DNA of 64,000 nucleotides from an uncultured Clostridia bacterium (GTDB lineage Bacteria > Bacillota > Clostridia > TANB77 > CAG-508). Positions 1 through 7,389 of the stretch are shown piece by piece. The DNA lies in the NCBI GenBank assembly GCA_944392605.1, contig CALXXE010000004.1, positions 1 to 64,000 of the forward strand. The letters run 5' to 3'. Position numbers and translations under genes: made by a program. Numbering within the stretch: the first letter of the stretch is position 1; every line of letters starts with the position of its first letter. Below the pieces are notes generated by a model. The model ran no database searches. It saw only the letters and a program-made list of their open reading frames with translations, and had not been told where the DNA came from.

Positions 1-1
1 T

Positions 2-100
2 AATTATAGCTTGATTGATACTTGTATCAATTGTCAAGAGAGCCAAAAAGTTGTAGATAACTACTTCGTTGGCACCAATAATATTTCTGTTTCAAACTAA
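2..100 (+). CDS. C-terminal fragment, possible deaminase-fold toxin
   Basis: A reading frame runs in from the left edge and stops at TAA 98-100, so only the last 32 residues are visible. They contain a Cys-x2-Cys pair followed by Gln (TCINCQ), then a short helix-like stretch and a final strand-like ISVSN. A Cys-x2-Cys near the C-terminus followed by that pattern is typical of the zinc site of deaminase-fold toxins found at the ends of polymorphic toxins. With 32 residues this is only a guess. An intrinsic terminator follows at 120-158, consistent with a real gene end. Confidence 0.35.
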   Translation, partial: NYSLIDTCINCQESQKVVDNYFVGTNNISVSN

Positions 101-119
101 TAGAACAGAATTGAGAGAT

Positions 120-158
120 AATCAATCAGAAAATAAAATCTGATTGATTTTTTCTTTT
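120..158 (+). terminator. Intrinsic terminator
   Basis: A perfect 11-bp stem (120-130 with 139-149) around an 8-nt A-rich loop is followed by a T-rich run to 158. It closes the gene that enters from the left edge. Confidence 0.85.
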
Positions 159-492
159 ACAAAAAAATCTTTCGATGAAAACGAGAATATTATTTTTATG
201 GTTAAGATAATTAAGCAAGAACTAGAATTTGATGAATGTCTGAAACAAAGAATTGAATTTACATATGAGCTTTCTAAAGTTACTCCTACCTTTATCAATC
301 AATGGTAACATTAGAAAACTAGAGAAAATTAATCTTACATATATTGAGACACATAAATTCATTATTAAAAATATTACTGGTTTAGTTTTTGTTTATATTT
401 TTAGCTTAACTACAAAGATAAATTATCAGAATTGTAAGAATATTTGAAAAAATATAACTTAATTATAATTTAAAATTTTATGTAAAATATGC
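159..492. other. AT-rich stretch with only tiny unrecognised ORFs
   Basis: No recognisable gene. A 36-codon frame (198-308, ATG to TAA) and an overlapping 64-codon frame (253-447) are open, but neither has a clear ribosome site or a familiar motif. If the upstream fragment is a toxin, this is where an immunity gene would be expected, so these may be remnants of one. That is inference. Confidence 0.3.
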
Positions 493-537
493 TATAATTA
501 TAATTGATGAAACATTTTGTTTTGCTCCGTTTCATCA
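493..537 (+). promoter_or_regulatory. -10 box and perfect stem-loop at start of transcript
   Basis: TATAAT at 493-498 with no good -35 is followed at the expected transcription start by a perfect 9-bp inverted repeat, TGATGAAAC (505-513) with GTTTCATCA (529-537), around a 15-nt loop. The RNA for the small ORF at 585 would therefore begin with a hairpin, which may protect the 5' end or act as a control element. Confidence 0.5.
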
Positions 538-584
538 GTAGGAAAAACACATCAAGAACGCGTTATTACGCAAGGAGGCTAACT

Positions 585-815
585 ATGGCAAGAAATTTTA
601 CGACAGTTTACAGAAATATTATGGCAATCGCTCCCAAAGAGCTTGCAGATGCGTTGGAGAAGCATGTTGTGTTCTGGGCACCAGAGATTGTATGGTACAA
701 GCTTTCGGAGTACGTAAACAAATATGGTACTCCTTCCAGCACGGATTCTCAGTCTATTGCAATTTATGCTGAACTGTGTGATTTGAGTTCTGAAGATATG
801 AAGTCCATGTTCTAA
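585..815 (+). CDS. Small GC-rich hypothetical protein (76 aa)
   Basis: I do not recognise this protein. ATG at 585 follows AAGGAGG with a normal spacing; an upstream in-frame ATG at 504 exists, but it lies in the leader stem-loop, so I reject it. The product is soluble, 76 residues, with no signal peptide or membrane segment and a central Trp/Tyr-rich part (FWAPEIVWYKLSEY). Base composition is clearly richer in G and C than every neighbour and codons such as TCC, ACG and AGC are frequent, which suggests recent transfer. It stands alone, with its own promoter-like leader and a weak terminator, in an apparent mobile or accessory edge region. Confidence 0.6.
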   Translation: MARNFTTVYRNIMAIAPKELADALEKHVVFWAPEIVWYKLSEYVNKYGTPSSTDSQSIAIYAELCDLSSEDMKSMF

Positions 816-862
816 AAGGAGGGGCTGTAAGCCGGAAGCCATAGTAAAAAAAACATCTTTCT

Positions 863-892
863 CTCTCTAAAATATGAGGGAGTTTTCTTTTT
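863..892 (+). terminator. Weak intrinsic terminator
   Basis: A six-pair stem with one G-U pair (863-868 with 877-882) is followed by a T-rich run to 892. It lies just after the GC-rich small ORF. Confidence 0.45.
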
Positions 893-1078
893 GATTGAAT
901 AATTTTAATATCTTCTATATTATTTTTTCTGTTTGTATTAAAATTTAGTGAAAAAATGATATAATAAATAAAATTGATTGATTTTTGAAGATATAAAACA
1001 TATTGAGAAAAATGGAGTTATATTTTGATACACAAGAAAATTACAAGTAGTTTTAGATTATAAAGAATGGAGAAAATT

Positions 1079-1948
1079 ATGAATGAAATATATATAAAAG
1101 CTAGAGCAAAGATAAATCTAAATTTATTGGTTTTAGATAAAAGAGAAGATAATTATCATAACATAAAATCAGTATTTCAAAAAGTTAATTTATATGATGA
1201 AATATATCTAAAAAAGATAAATGAAAATGAATTTAAGATGATTACAAATATGGGAGAAATAAATAATAAAGAAAATATTATATATAAAGCATATATGAAA
1301 TTAAAAGAAAAATATAAGAATATTACAGGTGTTCAAGTAAGATTAAATAAAAAGATTCCTATGCAAGCAGGAATGGCAGGAGGAAGTACAGATTGTGCAG
1401 CTTTCATTGTATTAATGAATAGATTATTTGATTTAAAATTATCAAAAAAAGATATGTCAGTTTTAGGAAAAGAATTAGGAGCTGATGTGATTCCTTGTTT
1501 TTACAATAAAGCGATAATTGCAGAAGGTATTGGAGATGTAATTACAAAGATAGATACAAATTTCAAATATTATATTGTAATTATAAAGCCAGAAATATCG
1601 TGTAGTACAAAGGATATGTATAAAAAGATAGATACGAAAAAGATAAGTCAAAAAGACACAACAAAAGAAATAGTAGAAGCATTAGAAAGTTCTAATATGG
1701 AAATGCTTGCAAGTAATTTATATAATGTTTTTGAAGAAGTAATAGATAGAAAAGATTTAATAGAAAATATAAAACAAAAACTTATAAATAATGGTGCAAT
1801 TTCTTCATTAATGACAGGTTCAGGCTCAGCTATATATGGAATATTTAAAGATAAAAATACAGCCAAAATTGCATATGAAAGTTTAAAAGATAAATATCAG
1901 ACATACATATGTACTTCTTATAATTCTAGGAATGATTATATAATATAA
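1079..1948 (+). CDS. ispE: 4-diphosphocytidyl-2-C-methyl-D-erythritol kinase
   Basis: GHMP-family kinase that phosphorylates CDP-methylerythritol in the MEP (non-mevalonate) isoprenoid pathway. The N-terminus has the substrate-binding AKINLNL and a degenerate NYH in place of the usual GYH. The ATP-binding glycine-rich loop reads PMQAGMAGGSTDCAA near residue 95, and the C-terminal GHMP motif MTGSGSAIYGIF is near residue 250. Length (289 aa) is normal. ATG 1079 is preferred to ATG 1067, because GGAG at 1069-1072 lies at the right distance from 1079 and overlaps the earlier ATG. It stands alone, ended by a strong terminator. Confidence 0.95.
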   Translation: MNEIYIKARAKINLNLLVLDKREDNYHNIKSVFQKVNLYDEIYLKKINENEFKMITNMGEINNKENIIYKAYMKLKEKYKNITGVQVRLNKKIPMQAGMAGGSTDCAAFIVLMNRLFDLKLSKKDMSVLGKELGADVIPCFYNKAIIAEGIGDVITKIDTNFKYYIVIIKPEISCSTKDMYKKIDTKKISQKDTTKEIVEALESSNMEMLASNLYNVFEEVIDRKDLIENIKQKLINNGAISSLMTGSGSAIYGIFKDKNTAKIAYESLKDKYQTYICTSYNSRNDYII

Positions 1949-1968
1949 ATATTCAATGTTAAGAAATT

Positions 1969-2008
1969 AAAAAGACAGACCAATTTTTTATGAATGGTCT
2001 GTCTTTTT
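1969..2008. terminator. Bidirectional intrinsic terminator
   Basis: A 14-bp perfect stem (1969-1982 with 1995-2008) has A and T runs on its two flanks, so it works in both directions: after ispE on the plus strand and after the convergent membrane gene on the minus strand. Confidence 0.9.
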
Positions 2009-2033
2009 AGGCTTCTTTTGAATAATGTAAATT

Positions 2034-2390
2034 TCAACTTTGAATTTCTAAGGGGTTATAATTTAAGATTTCCCCAAGATATACAAATGCATGTGCAACG
2101 AAGAAATCAATGCCTAAGATATAAGAGATTATAAAAGTGACAAGCATTATCGCAAAGAAAATAATTACATATTGCATTATGTAGTCAAAGTCATAATCTT
2201 CATTGGATAGGTTGATTTCATTTTTTTCACTGTTTTTGGACCAAATACTGCCATTATAAATGATGGCATACAAAGAGACACAAATACTTAGGTACCAAAA
2301 GTTAATGAGTTGCGTGCATAGCCCAAATACATCAGACAAAATAGTACTTATTATCATAATAAGTATCCATGGAGCCAATTGCCTTAACAT
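2034..2390 (-). CDS. Hypothetical membrane protein (118 aa)
   Basis: Not recognised. The product has about four hydrophobic segments: two at the N-terminus (LAPWILIMIISTILSDVF, then LINFWYLSICVSLYAIIY), a charged Ser/Asn/Glu loop around residues 50-65, and two at the C-terminus. The ATG at 2390 is chosen over the TTG at 2402, since GGAGG sits between them at 5 nt from the ATG. It is a single-gene unit, convergent with ispE and sharing its terminator. Confidence 0.65.
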   Translation of the reverse strand: MLRQLAPWILIMIISTILSDVFGLCTQLINFWYLSICVSLYAIIYNGSIWSKNSEKNEINLSNEDYDFDYIMQYVIIFFAIMLVTFIISYILGIDFFVAHAFVYLGEILNYNPLEIQS

Positions 2391-2549
2391 AGCTACCTCC
2401 AACTTTAGTGGTGAAATTGTTTAAAAAGAAATAATGCATAAGTTAGGAGAATGTTTCTTAAAACTAATTAGTTTTAAGAATATACAAACAAAAATTACTT
2501 AGAAATTATAACATTAAATTAATTTTTTTTCAAATTTATATAAAAACTA

Positions 2550-2590
2550 TTGACAAATGTTATATACTGTTATATTATACGCATAACAGT
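2550..2590 (+). promoter_or_regulatory. Promoter with overlapping inverted-repeat operator (GntR autoregulation)
   Basis: TTGACA (2550-2555), 17 bp, TATTAT (2573-2578). A perfect 8-bp inverted repeat, ACTGTTAT (2566-2573) with ATAACAGT (2583-2590), spaced by 9 bp, covers the -10 box and the likely start site. YtrA-type GntR repressors commonly bind such repeats at their own promoter, so this is the natural operator candidate for the gene at 2605. Confidence 0.8.
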
Positions 2591-2604
2591 TAAAGGAGGA
2601 GAAT

Positions 2605-2982
2605 ATGAAAATTATTATAAGCAATAGCAGTAGCGTGCCGCTATATGAACAAATAACACAAGCTATAAAGCAAGCAATATTTTCAAATGGGTTAAAAGAA
2701 GAGGAAATGCTTCCGTCTGTTAGAGGATTAGCAAACGAGTTAAAAATAAGTTTTTTGACAGTGAAAAAGGCTTATGATGAATTAGAACAAGAAGGTTTTA
2801 TAAAGACAGTGCAAGGAAAAGGAAGTTTTGTCGCACCTAAAAACTTAGAATTATTAAGAGAAGAAAAGCTAAAAGAAATTCAAGAGCATATGGAAAAAAT
2901 AAAAGATATAGCTTTTGGTGCAGACATAAGTAGTGAAGACGTAAAAGAAATATTTAAAATTATATTTGAGGAGGATAAGTAA
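2605..2982 (+). CDS. GntR family transcriptional regulator, YtrA subfamily
   Basis: A 125-residue one-domain regulator: an N-terminal winged helix-turn-helix (residues 5-75, with the GntR hallmark LPSVRGLANELKISFLTVKKAYDELE) and a short helical tail for dimerisation instead of a ligand domain, as in YtrA. Such regulators repress an ABC exporter operon encoded with them and usually respond to cell-envelope stress or antibiotics. ATG 2605 follows AAAGGAGGA. It is the first gene of an operon with the ATPase (start at 2983, directly after its stop) and the permease at 3843. Confidence 0.92.
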   Translation: MKIIISNSSSVPLYEQITQAIKQAIFSNGLKEEEMLPSVRGLANELKISFLTVKKAYDELEQEGFIKTVQGKGSFVAPKNLELLREEKLKEIQEHMEKIKDIAFGADISSEDVKEIFKIIFEEDK

Positions 2983-3841
2983 ATGGAAGAGGCAATAGAA
3001 GTTAAAAATTTATCTAAAAAGTATAAGGATTTTTCGTTGAAAAATATAAGTTTTAATGTTCCTAAAGGTAGTATAGTGGGGCTTATTGGAGAAAATGGTG
3101 CACGGAAAAACTACAACAATAAAATCAATACTAAATATTATAAATTCAGATGGAGAAATAAAAATATTTGGGAAGGATATAAAGAAGTCAGAAAAAGATG
3201 TAAAAGAACAAATAGGAGTAGTGTTAGATGATAGTTTTCTATCAGAATATCTAACAGCAAAAAATGTAAATATAGTAATGAAAGATATTTATAAAAATTG
3301 GTCTGAAGAAAAATTTAAGGAATATTTAAAAACATTCAATTTACCAGATAATAAAATGATGAAAGATTTCTCAAGTGGAATGAAAATGAAACTAAAAATA
3401 GCAACTGCAATGGCACATAATCCTAAAATATTAATTTTGGACGAACCAACAAGCGGATTAGATCCAGTTGTTAGAAATGAAATATTGGATATATTTAGAA
3501 GTTATATAGAAGAAGATGAAACAAGGTCTATACTTATTTCTACACATATAACAAGTGATTTAGAGCATATTGCAGATTACATTATTTTAATAGATAATGG
3601 AAGTCTTGTCTTTTATAAAGAAACAGGAGAAATATTAGAGAACTACGGAATTGTTAAAACTTCTAAAGAAGAATTTGAAAAATTTGATACAAGTGAATAT
3701 ATTTCATATAAAAAAGGAAAATATCAATATGAGGTATTAGTAAAAAATAAAGAAAAATTTAGAAGTAAGTACAGAAACAGTGTAATAGATAAACCTAATA
3801 TAGAAGATATAATGTTATTTTATTTGAAAGGAGATAAATAA
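2983..3841 (+). CDS. ABC transporter ATP-binding protein, split by +1 frameshift at CGG 3103
   Basis: ATPase of a YtrB-like ABC exporter. Codons 1-40 run from ATG 2983 to GCA 3100-3102; the next in-frame codon is CGG (3103-3105) and the frame then closes at 3231. Skipping the C at 3103 gives GGA AAA ACT ACA and a perfect Walker A, GENGAGKTTT. The frame then stays open to 3841 with the signature (SSGMKMK), Walker B (ILILDEPTSGLD) and H-loop (STH). The rejoined protein is 285 aa, normal for the family. The restored glycine is the one just before the catalytic lysine. All other motifs are intact and the partner permease is undamaged, so this looks like a working gene read by +1 frameshifting, or a sequence error, rather than decay. 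Confidence 0.85.
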
Positions 3842-3842
3842 G

Positions 3843-4526
3843 ATGAATGTGATAAAAGGTTTACTAAAAAAGGATTTATTAAATTTAGCAAGTTATAAAC
3901 AATCACTTCTTGTTATAATTGCATTTCTTGCAATATTTAGTGCATTCAATAAAGGAATGGTTCAGTTTATGCCTATTGCAGTATCAACGGCAATGGGAAT
4001 GATTGTTTTATCAACATTTAATTACGATGAAATAGCAAAGGCGGATAGCTTTATATTATCATTTCCTACAAATAGAAAAGAGGTTGTAAAAGAAAAGTAT
4101 ATTCTAGTAATAAATTCTATGATATTAGGCGGAATAATTGGAATAATACTTACTATAGTATTTAATTCTTTAATAAGAATGGTAAATCCCGAATTTCAAG
4201 TAATTATTGAATATAACAGTTTACTTATGACAACATTATCAGGCATATTTGGAATTGCTTTGGTAGAAGCAATTCAGATTCCTAGTATATATAAATGGGG
4301 AGCAGAAAAAGGAAGAATACAAATGTTTATACTTATATTCTTAATAATTGCAATTATTGTTGGAGGAGTATTTCTATTTTCACATTTGGAATTGGGTATA
4401 GATTTAGAGGCAATAGGTAATTTCTTATCAAACTACGGATTAATTATATTGATAATTACTACAATGGTAATGCTATACATATCTTATAAGATTTCTTGTA
4501 AAATATATTGTAAAAAGAGTGAGTAA
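3843..4526 (+). CDS. ABC-2 type permease
   Basis: Membrane partner of the ATPase just upstream; ATG 3843 begins one base after the ATPase stop. The 227-residue protein has about six hydrophobic segments, with an N-terminal cytoplasmic MNVIKGLLKKDLLNLASYKQ typical of ABC-2 permeases found with YtrA/YtrB-like systems. It has no ATPase motif. Together the three genes 2605-4526 form a repressor plus exporter operon, probably for envelope-active compounds. The substrate cannot be read from the sequence. Confidence 0.82.
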   Translation: MNVIKGLLKKDLLNLASYKQSLLVIIAFLAIFSAFNKGMVQFMPIAVSTAMGMIVLSTFNYDEIAKADSFILSFPTNRKEVVKEKYILVINSMILGGIIGIILTIVFNSLIRMVNPEFQVIIEYNSLLMTTLSGIFGIALVEAIQIPSIYKWGAEKGRIQMFILIFLIIAIIVGGVFLFSHLELGIDLEAIGNFLSNYGLIILIITTMVMLYISYKISCKIYCKKSE

Positions 4527-4554
4527 TAATATTAACAAATAAATATACTATTAT

Positions 4555-4582
4555 TTGCAATATCTATATTATGTGCTATAAT
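4555..4582 (+). promoter_or_regulatory. Promoter of the VTT-domain gene
   Basis: TTGCAA (4555-4560), 16 bp, TATAAT (4577-4582), about 38 bp ahead of the TTG start at 4620. Confidence 0.7.
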
Positions 4583-4619
4583 ATTATCTAGTTTGATAAT
4601 AACAAAGGAGATATAAGTT

Positions 4620-5345
4620 TTGAGTAAAGATAAAAAGAAATATAAAGTTTTAAAAATAGTAGTATTAATAATTGCAATTCTCTTACTAATTGCTTTAACA
4701 ATATATTTGTTTCCAATGGCAAAAAAGTTATTTGATGAGCAAGGAAGAGAAGAATTTAAAGAACAAATACAATCCTCAGGTTTTACTGGAATGCTTATTT
4801 TATTAGGGCTACAGGGAGTACAAATACTACTTCCAATACTTCCAGGAGAGCCAATAGAAATTTTAGCAGGAATGTGTTATGGGCCAATAGGAGGTTTTGC
4901 ATTTTTAATAATATCAGTATTTCTAATAACTGCGTTAATATTTTTTGCAGTAAGAAAATTAGGTAGAAGTTTTGTTTATGGTGTATGTAGTGAAGAAAAG
5001 ATAAAAAAATTAGAAAATAGTAAAATGTTTAAACATCCAAAAAAAATAGAATATATAATGTTAATATTATTCTTAATTCCAGGAACACCAAAAGACTTAT
5101 TAGTATATATTGGAGGATTGCTTCCAATAAAACCATTAAGATTTATACTAATCTCAACATTTGCAAGAATACCATCTATGATATCTTCTACTGTTGCAGG
5201 TTCTAGTATAGTAGAAGGAAATTGGAAAATGGGTATTGCTTTATATGCATTAACATTTTTACTAGTAGGAATAGTAATCTTTATTGCAGAAAAAAGAGAT
5301 AAAACAAAATTAACAAAAGAGATAATAGATGATGTGAGACAATAG
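4620..5345 (+). CDS. TVP38/TMEM64 family (VTT domain) membrane protein
   Basis: Integral membrane protein of the DedA/VTT superfamily, 241 aa. After an N-terminal membrane helix (VLKIVVLIIAILLLIALTIY) comes the VTT domain, with the family's re-entrant motif around LPILPGEPIEILAGMCYGP and the later VGIVIFI helix. Members are thought to scramble or transport membrane lipids such as undecaprenyl phosphate or phospholipids; the exact substrate here is unknown. The start is TTG 4620, preceded by AAAGGAG. The stop lies inside a REP-like palindrome. Confidence 0.88.
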   Translation: MSKDKKKYKVLKIVVLIIAILLLIALTIYLFPMAKKLFDEQGREEFKEQIQSSGFTGMLILLGLQGVQILLPILPGEPIEILAGMCYGPIGGFAFLIISVFLITALIFFAVRKLGRSFVYGVCSEEKIKKLENSKMFKHPKKIEYIMLILFLIPGTPKDLLVYIGGLLPIKPLRFILISTFARIPSMISSTVAGSSIVEGNWKMGIALYALTFLLVGIVIFIAEKRDKTKLTKEIIDDVRQ

Positions 5346-5367
5346 GGGACGGACCTTATTTGTCTCA
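5335..5367. repeat. REP-like palindrome (GGGACGGACC subfamily)
   Basis: Arms TGAGACAA (5335-5342) and TTGTCTCA (5360-5367) flank the core AGGGGACGGACC. The left arm overlaps the 3' end of the VTT gene. The same core with different arms occurs at 19028 and 19331, and a degraded copy at 21178. It may also serve as a terminator. Confidence 0.8.
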
Positions 5368-5410
5368 TTTCTATATTTATGTTATTATATAAGAGTAGGA
5401 AGTGATTGTC

Positions 5411-5902
5411 TTGGTAAAAGCTATTGTATATAATAGTGAAACAGGTTTTACAAAAGAATATGCTGAAATGTTATCTAAGAAAATAAATGTACCTTGTTAC
5501 ACTTTAAAAGAAGCGAAAAAAGAACTAAATAAACAAGATGAGATAGTGTATTTAGCTTGGATATGTGCAGGGGTAATCAAAGGTGTAAATAAAGTAAGAA
5601 ACAAGTATAAAGTAAAATGTTATGGCTCAGTTGGAGCTTTTCCAAAAGAGGATAATTACATAGAGACATTAACAAAATCAAATGGTTTAGAAAATGATAA
5701 ACTGTTTTATTTAAGAGGTGGAATTAATTTTGGAAAACTAAAAGGGTATAAGAAGTTTATTGTAAAAATAGTAGGAAATGTTTTAGAAAAAAATAATAAA
5801 GGAAAAGAAGGTTGTGAAGAACTAATTAGGCTCTTTAATGAAGGTGCTAGTTTTGTAGATTCAAAAAATTTAGATGAAATGATAGATTATATAAAAAAAT
5901 AG
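5411..5902 (+). CDS. Flavodoxin-domain protein
   Basis: The N-terminus (VKAIVYNSETGFTKEYAEML) is a flavodoxin phosphate-binding loop (S-E-T-G-F-T), and the rest fits the short flavodoxin-like domain proteins of Firmicutes (about 160 aa). It probably binds FMN and may act in redox or protoporphyrinogen-oxidase type chemistry; no partner gene nearby decides this. TTG 5411 is preferred: GTG 5402 is only one base from the AGGA that serves as ribosome site. RlmD follows 9 bp later, so the two are co-transcribed. Confidence 0.72.
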   Translation: MVKAIVYNSETGFTKEYAEMLSKKINVPCYTLKEAKKELNKQDEIVYLAWICAGVIKGVNKVRNKYKVKCYGSVGAFPKEDNYIETLTKSNGLENDKLFYLRGGINFGKLKGYKKFIVKIVGNVLEKNNKGKEGCEELIRLFNEGASFVDSKNLDEMIDYIKK

Positions 5903-5911
5903 GAGAGAAAA

Positions 5912-7273
5912 ATGCCGGTAGAAAAAAATAAAGAATACATAGTAGATATAATAGATAATGGTTTTGAAGGAGAAGGAATTGCAAAAATAGATGGATTCAC
6001 AATATTTATTCCAAATACTATAAAAGGTGAAAAAGTAAAGATATTAATAGTGAAGGTGTTGAAATCACATGCATTTGGAAAGGCGTTAGAAATAATAAAA
6101 TCATCAAAACATAGAAAAGCAAGTGATTGTGAAACTTATAAACGTTGTGGTGGTTGTGATTTAAGACATGTTGAATATAAAGAAACACTTAAAATGAAAC
6201 AAAACGCAGTTCAAAGTTTAGTAAATAAAACTTTAAAAAATAAAATAGAAGTAGAAGAGAATGTTGGTATGGAGAATCCTTTGTTTTATAGAAATAAAGC
6301 ACAATATCCAGTAGGATTAGATAAAGAAGGAAACCCTATTATTGGTGTTTTTGCAAATAGAACACATGAAATTATCCCCATAAAAGAATGTTTAATTCAA
6401 AATAAGGAAAGCCAAGAATTAGCAAGATTTGTAATAGAATTTATTAATAAAAATAAAATTCCTGCTTATGACGAAAATAGTAGAAAAGGTTTGATTAGAC
6501 ATATTGTGACTAAAGTAGGTTTAAAATCAAATGAAATAATGTTAGTATTAGTAATAAATGGTAGAGACATTCCATGTGAGAAAGAATTAGTAAAAGAAGT
6601 TTTAGAAAAATTCCCAAATGTAAAATCAATAGTGAAAAATATAAATAACAAAAATACTAATGTTATCATGGGCAAAGAAAATATTAATTTATATGGAAAC
6701 GGTTATATAAAAGACATTTTAGGAGATTATGTGTTTAAAATATCTCCATTATCATTTTATCAAGTAAATCCTGTTCAAGCAGAGAAGTTATATAATATTG
6801 GAGTAGAAGCTGCTGCTATTTCTAAAAATGATGTTGTTTTTGACTTGTATTGTGGAATAGGTACAATATCATTGTTTATGGCAAAATATGCTAAAAAAGT
6901 TTATGGAATAGAAATTGTAGAAGAAGCAATAGAAGATGCTAAAGAAAATGCAAAATTAAATAAAGTAGACAACACAGAGTTTATTGCAGGAGATGTAGAA
7001 TTAATATTAGATGATTTAATAAACAACAAAAAAGTTATACCTGATGTTATTATGATAGATCCTCCAAGAAAAGGATTAGACAATAAAAGTATAGAAAATA
7101 TATTAAAAGTAAGTCCTAAGAAAATGGTATATATTAGTTGTAACCCTGCAACATTAGTAAGAGACTTAGCAAAGTTAGAAGAAAAATATGAAATTAAAAT
7201 GATAAGGCCTGTTGATATGTTTCCATTTAGTAAACATATTGAATGTGTTAGTGTTTTAAAATTAAAAAAGTAA
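5912..7273 (+). CDS. rlmD: 23S rRNA (uracil-5-)-methyltransferase, RlmD/RlmCD family
   Basis: SAM-dependent methylase for m5U in 23S rRNA. Residues 1-60 form a TRAM domain. The 4Fe-4S cysteines are visible in CETYKRCGGC near residues 73-82, with a further Cys in IKECLI. The Rossmann SAM motif DLYCGIGTISLFMA is near residue 310, IDPPRKGL near 385, and the catalytic cysteine lies in YISCNPATLVRD near 410. The C-terminal Glu in HIECVSVL is the general base. Length (453 aa) is normal. In Firmicutes this family (RlmCD) often methylates two sites, which cannot be settled from sequence. Confidence 0.93.
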   Translation: MPVEKNKEYIVDIIDNGFEGEGIAKIDGFTIFIPNTIKGEKVKILIVKVLKSHAFGKALEIIKSSKHRKASDCETYKRCGGCDLRHVEYKETLKMKQNAVQSLVNKTLKNKIEVEENVGMENPLFYRNKAQYPVGLDKEGNPIIGVFANRTHEIIPIKECLIQNKESQELARFVIEFINKNKIPAYDENSRKGLIRHIVTKVGLKSNEIMLVLVINGRDIPCEKELVKEVLEKFPNVKSIVKNINNKNTNVIMGKENINLYGNGYIKDILGDYVFKISPLSFYQVNPVQAEKLYNIGVEAAAISKNDVVFDLYCGIGTISLFMAKYAKKVYGIEIVEEAIEDAKENAKLNKVDNTEFIAGDVELILDDLINNKKVIPDVIMIDPPRKGLDNKSIENILKVSPKKMVYISCNPATLVRDLAKLEEKYEIKMIRPVDMFPFSKHIECVSVLKLKK

Positions 7274-7308
7274 ATAAAGTGCTTTAATAAAGTACTTTAT
7301 TTTTTTGA
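7272..7308 (+). terminator. Intrinsic terminator after rlmD
   Basis: A 14-bp stem with one G-U pair (7272-7285 with 7289-7302), a 3-nt loop and a T run. It overlaps the rlmD stop codon. Confidence 0.85.
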
Positions 7309-7326
7309 AAAATTTATAAGAAATAC

Positions 7327-7376
7327 TTGCCGTTTCCATTCGTAAATGATACAATATTTACGAACGAAAACGGCAA
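7327..7376 (+). promoter_or_regulatory. abiE promoter embedded in a long inverted repeat
   Basis: Two 9-bp perfect arm pairs (7327-7335 with 7368-7376; 7339-7347 with 7356-7364), separated by a 3-nt internal mismatch and an 8-nt centre. The left arm is also the -35 (TTGCCG 7327-7332) and the centre holds the -10 (TACAAT 7350-7355) at a 17-bp spacing. AbiEi antitoxins are known to repress their own operon by binding inverted repeats, so this is the operator and promoter of the pair below. Confidence 0.85.
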
Positions 7377-7389
7377 AGGAGAAATAGTG

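Noticed and set aside
2983-3231. Ordinary pseudogene explanation for the split ABC ATPase
   Set aside because: Not excluded, but disfavoured as the default: only one base is wrong, all motifs are intact, and the same CGG context occurs in two unrelated genes.
7327-7389. Longer abiEi reading frame
   Set aside because: It would translate the operator/promoter inverted repeat; AAAGGAG is positioned for ATG 7390.
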